NCBI GenBank assembly: GCA_030180135.1
Contig: CM058236.1
Coordinates: 11,057,357-11,121,356 of the forward strand
Direction: 5' to 3'
Length of the DNA stretch: 64,000 nucleotides
From: Orychophragmus violaceus
Taxonomy: Eukaryota; Streptophyta; Magnoliopsida; Brassicales; Brassicaceae
A model generated the notes under the pieces. The model saw only the letters and a program-made list of their open reading frames with translations, made no database searches and was not told the origin of the DNA. The position numbers and the translations under genes are program-made. Below are positions 1-12,189 of this stretch, in pieces (position 1 is the stretch's first letter; each line of letters opens with the position of its first letter).

Positions 1-787
1 TCTACATTTCGATAGATGTAAATTGTACAACACAATATCCTTACCAAATTATCACAAAATATTGTATGTTACCAAAATATAATATATTCGGAAAATCTTA
101 AATATCGGACAGTTACCAAATATTTTGTATAAGTTTAATATCTTAACAAAAACATATATACATCTAAATGTACCTAATAAAATCTGAACAATAATTTAGA
201 TTTCCATGTATAAAATAGAATTATTGTGAACAAAGAAAAAGAACATTCTACATTCAGAAAAATAAAACGGTTGTAAATATCCTAAATAAATGTAATAATG
301 GTAGTTTACAAATTTAACCAAGAATATATCCCAAAATGTAAAAGACACTTACCAAATATTTTGATGAATTTCACCTTTTTAAACAAAAACGATTAAATCG
401 ACTCGTGATTCTCTTTTAGCTTCTATTTATACTGGGAGATTTATCGGGAGAACAAGAGTACTATTGTAATATTTTCTACAATTTCTACAGAAAAATGTTG
501 ATTTTCACCCAAAAAAACAAAACATGTTACCATTAGAGAAGTTATTCCCGCTTCATTGGAGAAATACAAGACTAATGTGAAGATACTTTGCTCATGGAGA
601 GTTGTTTTCTAATTTTCTCAAAGCGATAAAGGTGATTTTAGTCGACTCTGAGGTATTATTCATAATTACTAAAACAAATTGTAAACATCAATAGATATGT
701 TTTAACGATTGAACATTTAGAAAATTGTAACACATTTATACCGTATGTGTGATATACTCACATTAGTTTTTTATACCTCAATAATCA
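1..787. other. AT-rich intergenic sequence
   Basis: No gene is recognised here. The stretch is strongly AT-rich and has scattered copies of the word ttaccaaatattttg (near 113 and 350) with shorter variants at the left edge. It lies upstream of the RPA-like pseudogene and may belong to the same old insertion, but no termini are visible. Confidence 0.5.
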
Positions 788-1846
788 TGGTACAAGAACA
801 CATGCAACTCTCGATCAGGACATGGCAAAAAAATTTGGCCAAACGTTGTTTGAAGATGAGGAAATTTGTATTGAAAGATATGGATGTGTCACATATTCAA
901 ATGATTATAAAACTAATCATCTGCCTTTCAAAATATCGTTTACAAATTAGACCAAAATAACATTATGTTAGGACTTTCCAGAAGAGGTGGAGGAGATGTA
1001 TTTTGTTGGTTTTGATGACATTCTTGCTGGAAACTTTGAGAAAAATGTCTTGATCGGTTTGTTATCTATAACCTTCTTGTTTAAAATAAAATTTATATTT
1101 CTCCATTGATACATTATTTTTAAAATTTTTTTACAGACGTGATTGGTCAAATCGTTGCTTTGTCATCACTAGATGATGTTAAGAAACAAAATGGAATGAA
1201 TACTAACATTGAGCTGAGAAACGATTTGTAAGTGTTCATATTATGTTGTTGTACGAGTTATCTTTGTGAAACCTCTCGTCCTCGGGAAAATTTGTTTACT
1301 GAGGAAACATCGTTAAAGAGGGTTGACGACGGGGTTGATAGTTTTTTTTTTCATTTTGTCCCATTCACTAAAATTTTCATGGGCGAACACAAAATTAATA
1401 CATGTTTTGGTAAGGTTGTTTTCATTGTTTATTTTTACAAATATCATTCTTTTATTAATTCGTACAGAATTATAAAATATTTTTATATTGTTTGGGGGTT
1501 AGATGTCTTCGGAAGAGTTATTAATGTTGGTGTCCTGAAAGGATGGTACCTTAACACAGGTTGTTCTTGGAAAAATATTCATTTTGATTTGATGGATAGC
1601 AAGTTAAATACATAAGTGCTTATTTTATATGTTATAGAGTACATAACATTTTTATAGTTCATTATTCTATTATATTATGATGTCTATATCATGATATTGA
1701 TTGCAGAGGTGATAGTTTACTTTGCAAACTGACTGATATTTATGCATGTGATTTTGCTACCGATTTTTTAATCAATTGGTCTAAGTGCAACCATGATTTT
1801 CCAGTAATGTGTGTCATACAATTTGGACTTCTTAGCTTGCATAAAG
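788..1846 (+). pseudogene. RPA1-like / DUF223 OB-fold pseudogene
   Basis: Three exons can be read: about 788-1056, 1137-1227 and 1707-1846. Both introns have GT-AG borders and keep phase. Exon 1 encodes an OB-fold stretch with LPFKISFTN and later FDDILAGNFEKNVLI. Exon 2 continues with DVIGQIVALSS and ends in IELRND. Exon 3 has LGDSLLCKLTDIYACDF and VMCVIQFGLLSLHKG. This order is typical of the large replication protein A family (DUF223) that is amplified in Brassicaceae and often linked to Helitrons. Two in-frame stop codons in exon 1 (near 949 and 967), in an otherwise continuous frame, make it a pseudogene. The C-terminal zinc-ribbon half is not recognised downstream, so the copy is also truncated. 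The family call is firm; the link to a Helitron is only possible, since no Helitron end was found. Confidence 0.72.
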
Positions 1847-3524
1847 GTAATTACTCAATACATTAGTATAACAATTATTGTAAAATAACAACTTATAAAA
1901 ACCTCCATAACTCGGTTTATGTATTCTGACATTTGTGCATAGGCGAGTAAAGATATGAACAAGCTCATTGGTCCAGAATATTTATAGATCTTCAAGATGT
2001 CGATGTTCAAGGAATGAAAAGAGCAATTATTAACAAGAATATCCAATATTATGAACTTTATATTTTGTTTAGAATATTCTTTTTATTGTTCGAATTATTG
2101 GTTAAGCAAGTTAGGCGGTTTGTTTAGAATATTCTTAGCTATTGTCCTTCGTTTTATTTATCCACAAAAATTGATATTACAAGTGGGACTAAGAAAATAT
2201 TCTAAACATAAAATATTTCTTGAAAGACAAGTTCGTCCAAACCGAAGCTTGAGTTGTTATATCAGTTTATTTTCTCTAGAGACCGAACCGCTTTCTCGTC
2301 AGACGATTTGTAGTCTTTTCCCAGCAAGACGTCGATGAGATAGGAACTGTTATGAGATCAACACTGGAACCATTGTTCTCCTCAAGATCAAGGAAATCGG
2401 ATGAATCGATCTCAAACAAACATCTCGCTGCCAAGTTGCCTTTCTTGAAAGACGATTTCGACTTTTGTCCTCGAAAGGCTCTTCCCTGATAGTCAGTTGC
2501 ACAGATGGGAACCGTGATGAAATCAAAAAACGGTCAGAGGATCTTCATGGGGTAAACAGAATTTTGAAGCGGCGTGATAACGATTTCAAAACGGCCATAT
2601 CGCCACCAACCGAGCTCCGCTGAACACCTTGCTTAAAGAGCAATATGTTCCACGTCTTCCAGGACGGGTCCATTCCGATTTACAATCGGTTACTCTAAAT
2701 AAAAAAAGAAATATATATCAGGGTTTCTATATTCGAAGATCCGAAATGAAAATATTAAAGAAGGAAGTAACTTACGCAGAAAGAAACTGATCTCGGAAAT
2801 AGCGGACCACATCATGTTACTGAAATTAACGACGCATCATACGATCCAAATGAAGGATATGAGCGTCGCCCTTAAGTTGGGAGGGGCGACAAACGAAGGA
2901 TCCATCGGGACAAATCTATTTAATGGCGAGTTACCCCTTAGCAAAAATAGCATAAGTTCATCAACGAACTCGATCATGCATGACTCCGGAGGTCGACACA
3001 AATACGAACACAAGAAAAACGATGAACATGTCTGCATGTTTAAGTTGGGAATAAAGATAAAAGCCAGAAAATGAATGGAAGTTTGTGTAAAACCAAGGGA
3101 GAGAGAAGAAGTGAGTATGGTGAAGAGTGATGAAAGCAGAGGCTATATTTAAAGCAGAAGAAATGATGGTTATCGAAGAGAATACGCATGTCAATCCTGA
3201 TTTAAAGCGACACGACATTCCAGGAACGCGGAGCACATTCATTGGTGGAAGAAGATGTACCTTAATAATCTTTAAGAAATTCTTAATATACAAACATGAA
3301 ACAAAAAATATGTCTAACAAAAAAACGAATGTTATATACGGTTGTTAGTTTTCTATATATACAATGTTATAATGTATTTCGTATGAGTATATAATTATTA
3401 TTTTATGCATTCGAACGTAATAATTCGAATATGCATATGAAATTATGAATTAAATCTTATACCATATCAATGTAGAAAAAAACCTATATAATGTTTTGTC
3501 TAAATAATAAAATAATGTTTATAT
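1847..3524. other. Intergenic; unassigned remnant with a possible minus-strand spliced ORF
   Basis: No known gene is recognised. From about 2960 down to 2330 the minus strand holds two open stretches separated by a segment with a good donor (GTAAGT near 2774) and a TTTAG acceptor near 2697. The predicted peptide includes VDELMLFLLRGNSPLNRF and MDPSWKTWNILLFKQG, which I cannot place. Base composition (2200-3100) is richer in GC than the flanks, suggesting decayed coding or transposon sequence. The rest is AT-rich. Confidence 0.3.
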
Positions 3525-3621
3525 ATACATGCGGATCGATGTATGGGCTTTGTATTGATCTCGTTTTGAAGTTCTATAAATATTATCCTTCCGGTGAAAA
3601 AAAAAATACATGCGGATCGAT
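3525..3621 (+). mobile_element. Short truncated retroposon (SINE/LINE 3' end) with 16-bp target duplication
   Basis: A 65-bp insert (3541-3605) ending in a run of A is flanked by perfect 16-bp direct repeats, atacatgcggatcgat, at 3525-3540 and 3606-3621. A poly(A) tail with a long exact target duplication is the signature of target-primed reverse transcription. The insert is too short to assign to a family; it is probably the 3' end of a SINE or LINE. Its orientation is plus, from the A tail. Confidence 0.75.
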
Positions 3622-3769
3622 CGATATTAATATATCTAATTAATTTGGGGAGGAAAAAAATTGGCAATCATATGCCATAAAGTTTTAAATATTTTGGTAT
3701 AAGGGTCAAATATGAAAATAGGTAGAATATGAGGCCATATTTGAAAGAGCCAATTAAATGTTGAGGTCC

Positions 3770-4317
3770 AAAAGTCTTCTGATACGAGATCGCCGTTTTC
3801 TAGGGATTTTGGTTTCCTCTTCCTCGCAACTTTGAAGCCCTACAATCTTCATCACAGTTCGTCAAATTTCAGGTTTTTTCTCTCTTTTACTCTTACTAAT
3901 TCTAATAGGCTTCCTGAATTTAGAGTTAGATTTCTCTGAGAGATTGTTTTAACATGCGCTGAAAAATACAGATCTCCGCCTTATTTCTTCTTGCCTGATC
4001 GATATGATTTTGCAAAAAAAATTGATATCAAACTTCACTTTTTCTTTTCTGGGTTTGATGAAATTCAACTCTTTTAGGTATAATTTTACACGAACATATA
4101 TAGATCTTGCTAGGGTTTCGGATGAATATAGGATTTTCTGTTCTGTGATCTTTTGTTGGGTTTCCAGAATTAGTTCTTGTTTCTCTGTCTCTACATTGTT
4201 TCTCATCATCCTTCAACTACGAAGGTTTCAAGCCTTTAGCTTTCTTAATGTGTTGAATTTATGTTTCAGGTTTTGGGCTCGTAGGCTTTTATGTACCTCT
4301 GAGCATTTCATAAAAAC
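3770..4317 (+). promoter_or_regulatory. 5' leader of the SRL1-type gene with a leader intron
   Basis: Sequence just upstream of the start codon looks like a transcribed leader. A first untranslated exon appears to end at 3872 (caaatttcag followed by gtttttt). A 397-nt pyrimidine-rich intron runs to 4269 (tgtttcag), and the second leader part (4270-4317) reaches the ATG. Leader introns are common in plant splicing-factor genes. The transcription start cannot be fixed from sequence alone, and the donor is weak. Confidence 0.5.
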
Positions 4318-7112
4318 ATGGCGGAGATACAGACAAATGGAAGAGCATATGAGTCACTATTGGAAAAGGTTCTTTCGATGAACATTCTATCTTCTGACTA
4401 TTTCAAAGAGCTATATGGTTTAAAGACTTATCATGAGGTAATTGATGAAATCTACAACCAAGTTAATCATGTGGAGCCATGGATGGGTGGAAATTGCCGT
4501 GGTCCTTCGACGGCCTATTGTCTACTGTACAAATTCTTTACCATGAAACTTACAGTGAAGCAGATGCATGGGCTGTTGAAGCACACAGATTCTCCTTATA
4601 TTAGAGCGGTGAGTGAATCTTTTTAACCATCTCCTTGCATTATTGACCTAGAAGATATAGTTTGTAGGAGCGACACATGTGCATATTTATGTAGCCTTTT
4701 GTGCTGTTTGTTCTGATACATGTCCCTCTCGTGTTACTTGATACCATCTGAGTTGTGTTCTGGTTAGTCAATGTTAACACGGGTAAGGTAGGTGTTTCCT
4801 TTGTTCGGGAAATAATTAGAGAGCCTCTTACACTTACAGTCAGGTAAATAGCATTCCTTATTTCTGGGTTCCATCTGATACTATTCCTTTCTCATCTCAT
4901 ATTGAAGGTATGACCGTATGAGCGTGTAAATTGATCTTGTGTTTTCATAACAGATTTTCACAACCAGAAACAAAGTTGGGATGTCATTCTTTCTTTGAGT
5001 TGCTGAGAGTTTCTCCCAACATTATTAATAAGACCTTTCTTTGCTAGCAGTATCTGCAAATCAAGGTTTGAGGTGTCTTTTCTATTTTAGCTACTCTATC
5101 TTTTTAGGATCACCCCACTACCCATTTAACAGTATAGAAACTGGCGACTGTGACAAATAATCTTTCTTTCATACTTCACTCTTAGTTGGGCATCGGTGTT
5201 CCACTTAAGGTTCTAGGATCTATGTGAAGTTTTTCTCTTTAACTGTGTGTTTCCTTGGGTAACTGGAAGTTATGCTAGTCTTGCATTTTATATTTATGTT
5301 TCTCCAAGTTCGTGGTACTTCGTTTTGTTGCGTGTTTTTCATGCTATATTACATGTCGTAACTACTTGTCTCATTTGTTTTTCTATGTTCATTGCTTTTG
5401 ATCTGACCACAGGTTACTACTATATGTGCAGGTCGGATTCCTATATCTAAGATATGTTGCAGATGCAAAGACGTTGTGGACATGGTATGAGCCATACATT
5501 AAAGATGATGAGGTAACCAATTTTTAGCATGTTCTTACAGTACCATACAACTACGGATAACATTTTACAGATATCAAGCTCTCATGAAATACAGTACGCA
5601 GTCTCTTGTTCATACGTCTGGATTCTTAAACTCTGTGTGTGAGTTTTTTTTTTTTAATATAGACGCTCTTTGTCAGTATTCTAAAATGAGATGATAATGG
5701 AACCATAGAATATCTGCAACCTGAATGGCTACAATTACAGCGCATCTCAATTCTTGGACTCTTTGGGTGTACTCTCTCTTTCTTGAAGTTTCGCGTACCT
5801 TTCTTAAGATGTGTGGGATCCTGTGGCCTACTGTTTAGCAAATTCGTTGTTGTGCGTCCATGTTGTTATCATAATACACATTCCAACTTGTTTGAAAACG
5901 GCTCTGCATTTTGTATCTGCTTTACCAGAATAACTGAATAAATATATTTACCTTTTTTTCAGGAGTTTTCACCAGGATCAAATGGACGGATGACGACAAT
6001 GGGTGTTTACGTACGTGATTTGCTGCTTGGACTGGTGAGTCCCAAGCTCTTATAATAATTAATACATGTTCAAAATGTTTTGTCGTCTGTGAAAAAAAAA
6101 AGTTTTTTTGGCTGGCTAGACACTTGGATTCATCTAGGTTTCTCTTGGGAAGTGATATTGAGACGAGAACTTTGATTCGTCGGTAAGATGACATGTGGTG
6201 ATTTAAGATCTTAATGTTTATTGGTTTTGCTGTGTTGTAATCGAGGACGTAGTTACTTGTTTAAATTTTTAAAGCTGTATCTCAAAAATCATCACAGTAG
6301 TAAGTTATTAGAATTGGACCATATAATGCCATTTATCTATGCATACTTTGAGCAATATGATGCTTTAACGTCTGAATCTGACTGATGTTGTTGGTTTTTT
6401 GCAGTATTACTTTGATACTTTGTTTCCACGTATTCCTGTTCCTGTCATGCGCCAGATTGTATCAAACCTTGAGAAGATGAATTTACCAACTAAACCTTCT
6501 GGCTCAACCGGAGACATGTCTCGTGGCTCTGAAGACACTGCCCGTCGTCCACCATCAGTAAAAGCATCCCTCTCTGTTTCATTTGGTCAGCGTGCACCTC
6601 ACCGTGCTTCCACCAGAGGCTCCTCTCCTGTTCGCCGTCCTCCACCTTCTGGTTATGACAGAAATGGAGCCGATGAACCACAACATCGGTCCCCGCGTAG
6701 GAGCCAGAGCCGAGACTATTATTCGGACAGAGACTCAGATAGACAGCGGGAGAGGGAGAGGGACAGAGAAAGGGAGAGGGATTATGGTAATGATAGGAGA
6801 TCAAGGCGTGACTATGAAAGTAGAAGCCGACACAATGATTATGATGATGACAGAAGCAGACATGACCGGAGAAGAAGAAGTAGGAGCAGGAGTAGGAGTA
6901 GGAGTAGGAGTGTGCAAATTGAGCGGGAACCGACTCCGAAAAGAGATCATAGCAACAAGGAGAAGTCAGCTGCGACTGTTAACAGCAATCTTGCAAAGCT
7001 AAAAGATTTATATGGAGACGCGAGTAATCAGAAAGGTGATGAAGGATATGGAACAAGGAGGGATTCAAGTTCAGAAGAAGTGATTAAGCTTGGTGGTTCC
7101 TCTTGGAGGTGA
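4318..7112 (+). CDS. SRL1: PRP38-family pre-mRNA splicing factor with RS domain (SRL1 orthologue)
   Basis: Four coding exons, 4318-4608, 5432-5512, 5963-6034 and 6405-7112, join in phase with GT-AG introns to give 383 aa, close to the roughly 390 aa of Arabidopsis SRL1 (At5g37370), which I recognise. The start is the first ATG after the leader acceptor and gives MAEIQTNGRAYESLLEKVLS. Residues about 10-170 form the PRP38 domain (EPWMGGNCRGPSTAYCLLYKF, VGFLYLRYVAD, FDTLFPRIPVP). The rest is an arginine/serine-rich tail with RE/RD dipeptides and an alternating RS run near residue 300, ending in EVIKLGGSSWR. PRP38 proteins join the spliceosome with the tri-snRNP and are needed for its activation; RS tails mediate contacts in nuclear speckles. 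The Arabidopsis protein is reported to raise salt tolerance when overexpressed. No defect is visible, so the gene appears functional. Confidence 0.95.
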
Positions 7113-7639
7113 AAAAAACCACAAAGAAACACTCTGGACTTCAAGATGCTTCTTCTATTTTGTAGGATGATGCATTACTGTACTGTTTTTAATTTCCAGC
7201 AAACTTTTTATTGTAGACTTTGAGCTGTGTTTGGAGTTATGTTATGTGCTTCTTATTGCTCTGTTTTTAGCTCAAAAAACTTTGGAACCATTTGTTTGTT
7301 CTTCTTTTATACTAAAATATTCACCCTTCTACAATATATTAATAATTTTAATTGTTTTTTATGGATGCAAAAGGAACTTCTTTTTTTTTCAAAATCATAT
7401 CCATTAAATTGTGTATGCATTTTGCAGTGCAACAGAAAAAAACCCACGAATGGATTCTTTGTGACACAAACATTTGCTCTTACGGTTTGAGATTCTGCTC
7501 AACCTTGAGAAACAAGCTCTAAATTTCTTTGGAATATCTATACTTGGCCTATCAAAAAATATAAAGAGTATTAGGTTTTTTTTTAGTTTCAATAATAAAT
7601 TCAGTGGAGGATGATTTAATTAGAGTTTCGTTAGGTTTC
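7113..7639 (+). other. 3' UTR of the SRL1-type gene and intergenic sequence
   Basis: The first 200-250 bases are T-rich with AATTTT/TTTATT words, fitting a plant 3' untranslated region and poly(A) site. No further gene is seen. The last 50 bases (about 7588-7639) are repeated imperfectly at 9156-9208, on the other side of the hAT remnant. Confidence 0.5.
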
Positions 7640-9209
7640 AGACAGTGTTCTAAAATACGTTGTATATATAATAGATATATATATTATATATGATAGCAAA
7701 TATAATAATTATAAAATTATATGTCATATAAAATCAATAATAATACTTAAGTTAAGTTAATATGAAGAAGCCAGAATCAAAACTTCAAATAAAATAAAAA
7801 ATAAAAGTTCAAAGTTCAAATAAAAAATAAAGAAAGATTCAAATAATGCTAAAAGTTCACAACTCTCTTACATAAAAAAAAAAAAAAAAGCAAAGTAAAC
7901 CTCTAACACAAATCTTCACAATTGTCATATTCATCTAATTGTAGAATTCAGTCACCATCAGTTACTAAATCATCATCAGACTCACAATCAACATCAAAAA
8001 AAATTTCATCATCAGACATCAATTCTTCTTCATGTAGCTCTCTAACTTCATCCATATGAGAAGTTTCTTTCAGAGATTCTTCTTCACTAATATCACATTG
8101 TGATCCAAATCCAGAGTTTTCTCCATCATCAAAAACGCCATCAACAATCCATGATTGACCGTTGGTAGCATGATCCGCAAGCAATATATCATTATTCTTC
8201 TCCTTTCTCTTTTTCTTTTGGCTCAATAGTTTTGCATTGAATTGGACATACACAAAACTATTCATTCTATGTCAAGTGGGTTTCGCTTTTTTGTATGTAC
8301 TTACATATAAAATTATAAGTAAATCACAAATATAAATGATAAGAACTATGTGTATAAGATAAGAGAATCTGGAAAAAAAAAACAATTATAGATTTAGTAA
8401 AGTCTAACCCCTTCAAATGCACTCCAATTTCGTTTGCATCCAGATGAGTTTGTCGTCAGTGATAAAATTTTCTTAGCCAGTTTTGCTAGATTAGGAACCT
8501 CAGTTCCATATGTTTCCCACCAATAAACTGAAATTATAAAAGCACAAAGTTGAACAAAATCATTATTAAATAATAACAGTCCAAACATGTCATGAATATT
8601 TTAGGTGTGGTGTGAATGTATGATATTGAGAATTTACTCTGTAAAATAAAGCTATTCTATCAAATGGGACATTCTCAATTAAAAAGTATATCAACGGAAT
8701 GTGATATGCCATATGCGAACACACTAACTATAACTACACAAGTATATAGTGTTATAAAATATTTGATACTTAATAAAAGTTAAAACGCAAACGATTCAAT
8801 AAGTGAATAACAAAGTTTTAAAGAAGTGAAAAAGTATTTGGATCATAATCCTCCTTCTTGCAACCTAATATGGCCCATGGTTTTCCAAAACTACCTTCTT
8901 TGTTTTGGTAAATCGCCAATTGATGACATGACATTATGTGGTAAAATCATTTGGAAAAAAGCTTCCAAACATTTAATAAGGGCATTTTTAATGCCATTGT
9001 CTGTTGACTTACTTGAATCTTGGTATAAATAATATGAGTTTAAGAGATAACCCGTCAAATGCAAGGGATTATCAAGCCGACCCCTAATCCTTTCATCAAT
9101 GATCTCCATTATCGGCTGGAAAGTTTAATGGGTTTTCCTTGAGGGATTTTAGAAAGTTTCAGTAACGAACTCGGCGGAGGAATTTGGGTTTCACTAGGTT
9201 TCAGATAAA
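7640..9209 (-). pseudogene. Truncated hAT-superfamily transposase
   Basis: Reading the minus strand from right to left, three blocks of a hAT transposase appear in order. Around 9110-8891: PIMEIIDERIRGRLDNPLHL and GYLLNSYYLY. Around 8535-8394: YWWETYGTEVPNLAKLAKKI then GCKRNWSAFEGV, the hAT C-terminal dimerisation motif. Around 8290-7948: KKRNPLD, a one-base frameshift, NSFVYVQFNAKLL and an acidic tail. The N-terminal half, including any BED finger, is missing. The sequence CAGTGTTCTAAAA at 7640 resembles a hAT terminal inverted repeat and would mark the transposase 3' end; no matching right end is visible, and the outer Tat element begins about there. Frameshift and truncation make it inactive. 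Confidence 0.8.
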
Positions 9210-9217
9210 AAAAATAA

Positions 9218-9599
9218 CCGGCGGAAGAAGAGTGTCCAAGTCGTCAGAGAACTATGTGTTAATAGGTTTCTCGAGAGTTCTCAGAAGACCGTTTTTGTTG
9301 TTAAAATTGTATATAGAATGAAGTGTGTCTACATCGCCAAGCTTTAACGCTCTTATATAGGTTACAAAGTCGGCATAAAATAGTAAATATCCTTAAAGGA
9401 TAAACTATCTCGAACGAATATCCTTGTTCAGCGTGAAGTTTATGCGCGCCATTTAACCCTTGTCGCCTTCATTACCTATTTTACCGTGATGACCTAATTC
9501 AACCCCTTCTGGGCCTCGATGACATAACCATTTCATTTTTGGGCCGATCTAATCTTTTGAATGGGCATTTATGGAAGGGTACTAAACCTGTCTCCAACA
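9218..9599 (-). repeat. 3' LTR of the Tat-type element
   Basis: About 380 bp, similar along its length to 34108-34477 (shared words include gttctcagaag, tatataggttaca, cggcataaaatagtaaatatcctta and gtgatgacctaattcaacccctt). In minus orientation the LTR begins TGTTGGAGACAG at 9599, directly after the polypurine tract, which fixes this edge. The left edge is where homology stops and has no obvious CA end. Confidence 0.75.
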
Positions 9600-9604
9600 A
9601 TAAA

Positions 9605-9615
9605 CCCCCTCCCCC
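9605..9615 (-). promoter_or_regulatory. Polypurine tract of the Tat-type element
   Basis: On the minus strand the run GGGGGAGGGGG lies five bases before the TG that opens the 3' LTR. This is the expected position of the plus-strand DNA synthesis primer in an LTR retrotransposon. Confidence 0.75.
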
Positions 9616-9797
9616 AGTGCGGCGATTCGAAATTGTCATGAGATCGGCGCGGTACGAGGAGAATAACCGGTTGGCTTATGAAGTAGTTTAGGTCGACTGG
9701 TTTAGCAAAATTCCGGTTGATATGTCTTGTTGGTGAGGGAATCGAAGCGTCTTCTAGGTATAATCATGGTATCTTCTCGAGTACTACACCATTTTTA

Positions 9798-9982
9798 CTA
9801 TAAATACCCCGACTTCACTCTTCATTCCTCATTTCTGCTCAGGCGATAAAATGTATTCTTCTTTGCACTCTATGACTTTTATTTTCCGATTGTTCTTCCG
9901 TCGTTGCTTCGCCGTAATCTGTTAGCGTTTTAGATCTCGGCTTTCTTTTCTTCCTTAGTTATTCTTGTGTTCTTCGCTAAAG
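9798..9982 (+). promoter_or_regulatory. Own promoter and leader of the antisense ORF
   Basis: A good plant TATA box, ctataaatacc, lies at 9798-9808, about 175 bases before the ORF start at 9983 and pointing along the plus strand. A pyrimidine-rich leader follows. A small upstream ORF starts at 9851 (MYSSLHSMTFIF, 24 codons) and stops at 9925. This suggests independent transcription of the antisense gene rather than read-through from the LTR. Confidence 0.55.
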
Positions 9983-10991
9983 ATGTCTTTGATCCGTTGT
10001 TCGGAGAGAAAAGGTAAGGAAGTTGTTATCGTGTTTGTAATGCCCCATTCCCATTATCCGCTGACCGACGAGCTGATCGACCAAAAATCAAACAAGAACA
10101 TGACTGGCCGAACCCGTGCAGGCCCAACGAGAAGTGTTTGTCACAATACGAAATCCAGAGACGGTCTGATTTGATTCAATGGCTCGAACCAAACCATCCT
10201 TGACTCTGTTTACCTTGTTTTCACGTACAAGGCTTTTCAACTTGTATCGCTTCCATGAGTTATGTTCGGAATGAACCATATATCATGGAATGATTCCGTT
10301 TCAAAGTATTTTAAAACTTAAATCCTTTAATTCTATTCTTACTAATTCCACAGGTTTTCTAAAACATTTTAACGGGTACCCTGAAAAACCGAAGTAAAAC
10401 CAAATGATTCGAAAACAAACTGCAACCAAATGCAACCCGAATCTACTCCGAGTGTCCTATGCGTCCGCCGAGCTATGCCAAACCTGAAAAAACAAAAGGA
10501 GAGTAATGAGAAATCTGAGATTACTCAGTGAGGTTGCTCCCAACTAAACATGCTGCTAAAAACGCTATACTATTCCCACCCAAACCCAAAATAACTCGAT
10601 AACAAACAATGAAATAAACAGCTGATCACGTGGTACCAAGCGTAATGAGCTACACAACACACAAGCATTCAATTAACAATACTTATCATCAACAAAGGAA
10701 ATCGAGAACATTGCGGCACATGCCCTTGATCAAACTCGATCTATACTAAACGCGGATCTATGGCAATCTCAACATCATGGGTCTCTAACACGAACTCGGT
10801 AACTTTCACGGGAATACTTAGCTACCCGAAGGTAACTAAAACCACCCACAACTCCCAGACGTAAACACAAACTCCTACGACCTAAAACATCGTTCTCAGT
10901 ACATCGATACACAGTGACTTGGGCTACCCCTAGATAGCCAAAGTTTCCATGCAGTCCGACCATAGGACATGACCCCGTTTATCTGGACTAC

Positions 10992-12189
10992 TGATAGGTT
11001 GTAAGTTTTACCCTATTCTAAACTGCAAGTGAACAGCAATGTCAAAGTAGTATATAGGGTTATCGAATCCACAGGGACACTTGGTCTCAATAGATCAGAA
11101 CAGTAGAGACTAATACTAGAAAGAAAGCAATGTAATTGAATTAAAAGCGGTGCGAGAAAGTAAATCAGTAGCAGAGATTAACGGTTGTGAAAACAATAAA
11201 CTAAAAGCGTCAAGCCTAGGGTATTCTCAGGAAATCAGACAAGCAGACAGTTCATTCAGCAAGGATCTAATTAAGCACAGTTCTAGAACTCAAAACACAT
11301 ATATAGAATTAACCAAATTCCTTTGCGATAATTCTCTAAGTCTAAGTGCAGCAAACCAAACTTTCGTTTGCGAGAACTAACAGATTAAACTAGCATTAAT
11401 CCCAAGTTTGATATGTTCACAATTATCCTAAACCAAACTTCCGTTTGCGCAAAATTTAATTGCCCAATTTAATTAGTTCAGATTCCTAAACCCCACTTCC
11501 GTGACGTATTTAGCAACCTAAGATCTAGATTCTAATTGATCAGGTTAGAACTAGCTTTAAGCCCAATTAAATTGAAGAACAGATATAGTTTGAATCCTTA
11601 ACTGAATTTGAACAAGTCTAGCAAGTCATGAAATCCTATGTGAGAAACCCTAAACCTAACTAGGAATCTACTCAGACATAGATAATGAAAACATGATCAT
11701 ATGATGAATAAATTGCATAAAAGAATAAGAGTAAAAGGGGTTCGAAATCTTCTCCAAATACAGATGAAGTAATAGGTTCAGATCAGCCCCAAAAGCTCTA
11801 AAAATCCTCTGCTCTTAATTATGAAAGTGTATCTAATAAAAACAACTAAAACTTGATTATATAGGTATAATCTCGGCCAAGGGCTTCTTTGTAAATATCA
11901 GGAACTTCTGGATCAAAGTGCAATATCTTGATTCTTCTAAACCGCCGAGTTTTGGCCCATCTCGCTGGTGCATCGACCGTTGCAGGTGTGCAACGATCGA
12001 CACCTTTCTCTGTTTCGGATAGTGAACTCTATCTCTCGGCCAATCACTCCAAAAATCTCCAAAATGCTCCATTATCTCCAATTTAGTTTCAAACCTGATT
12101 ATACCTGTAAAAGACTCTAAAAGAACACAAAAGACACTAAAAACACAACTATATCATGACATAAAACCAGTAAAAACCATGATATATCA
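10992..12189 (-). repeat. Athila 3' LTR
   Basis: 1198 bp, beginning tgataggttgtaag and ending catgatatatca, nearly identical to 24308-25505. Short ORFs inside (for example 11150-11380) are repeated in both copies and have no coding signal of their own. It holds one gcaacgatcgacacc motif of the kind found across this element. Confidence 0.92.

Noticed and set aside
6490..7002. Alternative-frame ORFs over the SRL1 last exon
   Set aside because: Shadow frames of the RS-rich exon; the true frame is fixed by splicing and by the conserved PRP38 domain.
11150..12081. ORFs in both Athila LTRs (repeated at 24466 and 25173)
   Set aside because: Present in both LTR copies only because the LTRs are duplicates; no start context or protein family supports them.
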